Translations under genes and position numbers: made by a program
Part shown: positions 4,283 through 6,710 of the stretch, piece by piece
How positions within the stretch are numbered: position 1 is the first letter of the stretch
Layout: each line of letters opens with the position of its first letter
NCBI GenBank assembly: GCA_905215945.1
Contig: CAJMRZ010000083.1
Location: forward strand, 1-6,710
Source of the DNA: an uncultured bacterium
GTDB lineage: Bacteria; Actinomycetota; Coriobacteriia; Coriobacteriales; Coriobacteriaceae
Length of the DNA: 6,710 nucleotides
Direction: 5' to 3'
Notes under the pieces: model-generated
What the model saw: the letters and a program-made list of their open reading frames with translations, nothing else
The model's database searches: none
What the model was told of the DNA's origin: nothing

Positions 4283-6610
4283 ATGGCGGATTCTCAGATC
4301 CATGTCGCGCTGGCGGGCAACCCCAACTGCGGCAAGACCACGCTTTTCAACCTGATCACCGGCGCCAACGGCTACGTTGGCAACTGGCCCGGCGTCACGG
4401 TTGAGAAAAAGGAAGCCAAGCTCCTAAGCGACAAGAACGTTACCATCACGGACCTCCCTGGCATCTACTCGCTTTCCCCCTACAGCCCCGAGGAGCAATG
4501 CTCGCGCGATTACCTCATGAGCGGCGAGCCCGATGTTGTCGTCCAGGTGGTCGACGCCACCAACCTGGAGCGTAACCTGTACCTGGCGCTTCAGGTTATC
4601 GAGACCGGCCTGCCCGTAGTCGTCGCCCTCAACATGGCCGACTTGGTCGAGAAGAACGGCGACAAGATCGACACGGACAAGCTCTCCAAGAAGCTCGGCT
4701 GCCCGGTCATGATGATCTCCGCTCTTAAGAACAAGGGCATCACGGAGCTGTTCGAGCAGGTTAAGAAGTCCGCTGCCTCCAAGGGCCAGGTGCCGGAGCA
4801 CAAGTTCGACTCCTCCATCGAGGATGTCCTGACGCACATCGAGAACAACCTGCCGGCGAGCGTTTCCGCCAACAAGCGCCGCTATTACGCCGTCAAGCTG
4901 TTCGAGCGCGATGCGGACGCCTGCAAGCTCATCAACCTCACCAAGGAGAAGGCCGCCCGCGTGGAGGAGCTGGTCGCCCAGTGCGAGCAGGATTGCGACG
5001 ACGATGCCGAGTCCATCATCACCGGCGAGCGCTATGGCGTCATCGCGCACATTATCGACGAGTGCATGACCAAGGCTCCTGCCAAGATGAGCACCTCCGA
5101 GAAGATCGACCGCGTGGTTACCAACCGTATCCTGGGCCTGCCGATCTTTGTGGTCATCATGTTCTGCGTATACTACATCGCCGTTTCCACCCTGGGCGGC
5201 ACGGTGACCGACTTCACCAATGACCAGCTCTTCGGCACCGACGGCTGGTATGTGCTCGGCCAGGGTCGCGACGCCTACGACGCAGCTGTCGAGGCTGCGG
5301 GCGACGACGCCGATTCGGTCGACCCGGCACAGTACGGCCCCTATGTCCCGGGTATCACCACCGTGGTGCACGATGCCCTCGTGGCGGGCGGCACTGAGGA
5401 CGGCGGTCTGGTCGATTCGCTGGTCTGCGACGGCATCGTCGGCGGTCTGGGCGCCATCTTCGGCTTTGTGCCGCAGATGTTCCTGCTCTTTGTGATGTTG
5501 TCCTTCCTGGAGGACTGCGGCTACATGGCCCGCGTCGCCTTCATCATGGACCGCGTGTTCCGCCGCTTTGGCCTGTCCGGTAAGTCCTTCATCCCCATGC
5601 TCGTGTCCTCGGGCTGCGGCGTTCCCGGCGTCATGGCCACCAAGACCATCGAGAGCGAGAAGGACCGCCGCATGACGGTCATGACCACCACGTTCATTCC
5701 CTGTGGCGCTAAGCTGCCGATCATCGCCCTGCTCATGGGTTCCATCATCGGCGATTCTTCTACCACCGCCGCGTGGATCAGCCCGCTCTTCTACTTCCTG
5801 GGCGTCTTTGCCGTCATCGCATCGGGCCTCATGCTCAAGAAGACCAAGCTCTTCGCCGGCCGCCCGACGCCGTTCGTTATGGAGCTTCCTGCCTACCACT
5901 TCCCGGCGATCCGCTCTTGGGCGCTGCACGTGTGGGAGCGCTGCTGGGCCTTTATCAAGAAGGCCGGCACGGTCATCTTCGCGTCCACCGTCGTGGTTTG
6001 GTTCCTGTCCAACTTTGGTAGCTACAACGGTTCCTTTGGCTTCCTGCCTGCGATGGACGGCATCCCCGAGGAGTTTATGGACTACTCCGTGCTTGCCATG
6101 CTCGGCAACCTGGTCGCTTGGATCTTTGCCCCGCTCGGCTTTAGCACCTGGCAGGCAACCGCGCTGACCGTCTCGGGCCTTGTGGCTAAGGAGAACGTCG
6201 TCGCCACTGCCGGCTCGCTGCTGTCCGTGGCCGACGCCGCCGAGACTGACCCGAGCCTGTGGACCGCGTTCGCCGGCATGTTCCCGACCATGGGCGCTTG
6301 CGTTGCCTTTGGTGCCTTCAACCTGCTGTGCGCCCCGTGCTTTGCCGCCATGGGCACTATCCGCAACCAGATGGACTCCGGCAAGTGGACCGCGATTGCC
6401 ATCGGTTACGAGTGCGCCTTCGCTTGGGTCATCGGCCTGTTCATCAACCAGTTCTACAACCTGCTTGTTCTGGGACAGTTTGGTATCTGGACGGTTGTGG
6501 CCATTGTGCTGCTGGTTGCGATGCTCTTCCAGATCTTCCGCCCCATGCCTAAGTTTGCTTGGACGGACGAGGACGAGACCAACACCGATTCCGCCGCAGT
6601 TTCCGCTTAA
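4283..6610 (+). CDS. feoB: Ferrous iron transporter FeoB
   Basis: This 775-residue inner-membrane Fe(II) permease has an N-terminal G-protein domain. G motifs are intact: G1 GNPNCGKT (12-19), switch I Thr39 in NWPGVTV, G3 DLPG (57-60), G4 NMAD (117-120) and G5 near SAL (146-148). The helical GDI region spans about 165-265. The membrane domain starts near 283 and includes the Gate segments: GFVPQMFLLFVMLSFLEDCG near 393-412, SGCGVPG (443-449, Cys445), PCGAK (Cys474) and the C-terminal half with LLCAPCFAAMG. Hydrophobic segments lie near 283-303, 394-411, 471-490, 496-518, 562-578, 601-620, 660-690, 705-731 and 735-752. An acidic segment of roughly 30 residues (about 328-356) in the loop after the first membrane helix looks longer than in E. 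coli FeoB. The tail is short and acidic, with no FeoC visible. The start has GAAGGA 4 nt upstream. Confidence 0.97.
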   Translation: MADSQIHVALAGNPNCGKTTLFNLITGANGYVGNWPGVTVEKKEAKLLSDKNVTITDLPGIYSLSPYSPEEQCSRDYLMSGEPDVVVQVVDATNLERNLYLALQVIETGLPVVVALNMADLVEKNGDKIDTDKLSKKLGCPVMMISALKNKGITELFEQVKKSAASKGQVPEHKFDSSIEDVLTHIENNLPASVSANKRRYYAVKLFERDADACKLINLTKEKAARVEELVAQCEQDCDDDAESIITGERYGVIAHIIDECMTKAPAKMSTSEKIDRVVTNRILGLPIFVVIMFCVYYIAVSTLGGTVTDFTNDQLFGTDGWYVLGQGRDAYDAAVEAAGDDADSVDPAQYGPYVPGITTVVHDALVAGGTEDGGLVDSLVCDGIVGGLGAIFGFVPQMFLLFVMLSFLEDCGYMARVAFIMDRVFRRFGLSGKSFIPMLVSSGCGVPGVMATKTIESEKDRRMTVMTTTFIPCGAKLPIIALLMGSIIGDSSTTAAWISPLFYFLGVFAVIASGLMLKKTKLFAGRPTPFVMELPAYHFPAIRSWALHVWERCWAFIKKAGTVIFASTVVVWFLSNFGSYNGSFGFLPAMDGIPEEFMDYSVLAMLGNLVAWIFAPLGFSTWQATALTVSGLVAKENVVATAGSLLSVADAAETDPSLWTAFAGMFPTMGACVAFGAFNLLCAPCFAAMGTIRNQMDSGKWTAIAIGYECAFAWVIGLFINQFYNLLVLGQFGIWTVVAIVLLVAMLFQIFRPMPKFAWTDEDETNTDSAAVSA

Positions 6611-6661
6611 GTCCGAATAAGGACCAGCCCCTTTCCGAAAGCCCGGGTGTCCCAGTGAACT

Positions 6662-6703
6662 GCCTCCCATTTCTTGGACATGAGAAATGGGAGGCTTTCT
6701 TTA
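6662..6703 (+). terminator. Terminator-like stem-loop after feoB
   Basis: GCCTCCCATTTCT (6662-6674) pairs perfectly with AGAAATGGGAGGC (6683-6695) around an 8-nt loop, followed by TTTCTTT (6696-6702). It lies about 50 nt after the feoB stop and is the natural end of the feo transcript. The preceding bases (AGTGAACTGCC) and the loop TGGACATG recall insertion-sequence ends, so an IS-derived origin is possible. Confidence 0.85.
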
Positions 6704-6710
6704 TGCGCGT

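Noticed and set aside
4424..6670. 748-codon open frame on the minus strand opposite feoB
   Set aside because: It is a shadow caused by GC-rich codon bias of feoB. The protein is low-complexity Gly/His/Asp/Arg-rich with no family resemblance, while feoB is a full match to its family.

Overview
This 6.7 kb window is compact, GC-rich bacterial chromosome. Third codon positions are strongly biased to G/C, and the gene content is housekeeping plus iron uptake. Codon choice, the HPr and FeoA/FeoB sequence types, and an AspRS of the bacterial RRRDHGG type suggest an anaerobic Actinobacteriota, most likely class Coriobacteriia (Collinsella or a relative). That placement is inference from sequence style, not a database result. 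I see no phage, CRISPR, tRNA, rRNA or intact transposase gene.

Layout. On the minus strand, at the left edge, lies the N-terminal part of larB (nickel-pincer cofactor synthesis). It is preceded on the same strand by serB (phosphoserine phosphatase), and a 114-bp gap with a candidate promoter and a perfect 11-bp inverted repeat separates them. Divergent from serB, on the plus strand, is aspS (aspartyl-tRNA synthetase). Its leader of about 100 nt holds two strong stem-loops, and it ends in a clear intrinsic terminator. A small monocistronic HPr-like phosphocarrier gene follows, with a REP-like palindrome and a second strong terminator behind it. The right half is a ferrous iron transport operon, feoA-feoA-feoB, which ends in a terminator-like stem-loop at the window edge.

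How the genes relate. The feo operon is one functional unit: two small SH3-like FeoA proteins and the GTPase/permease FeoB, which imports Fe(II). Two regulatory sequences fit metal control. One is a 14-bp inverted repeat upstream of the first feoA. The other is a 19-bp site between the second feoA and feoB that matches the DtxR/IdeR iron box at 15 of 19 positions. The other genes (serine synthesis, tRNA charging, sugar-PTS phosphotransfer, nickel cofactor) are independent neighbours.

No wholly new system is visible. The points most worth a second look are the iron-box candidate inside the feo operon, an HPr with Asp where regulatory Ser46 normally sits, the palindrome at the larB promoter, and the structured aspS leader.
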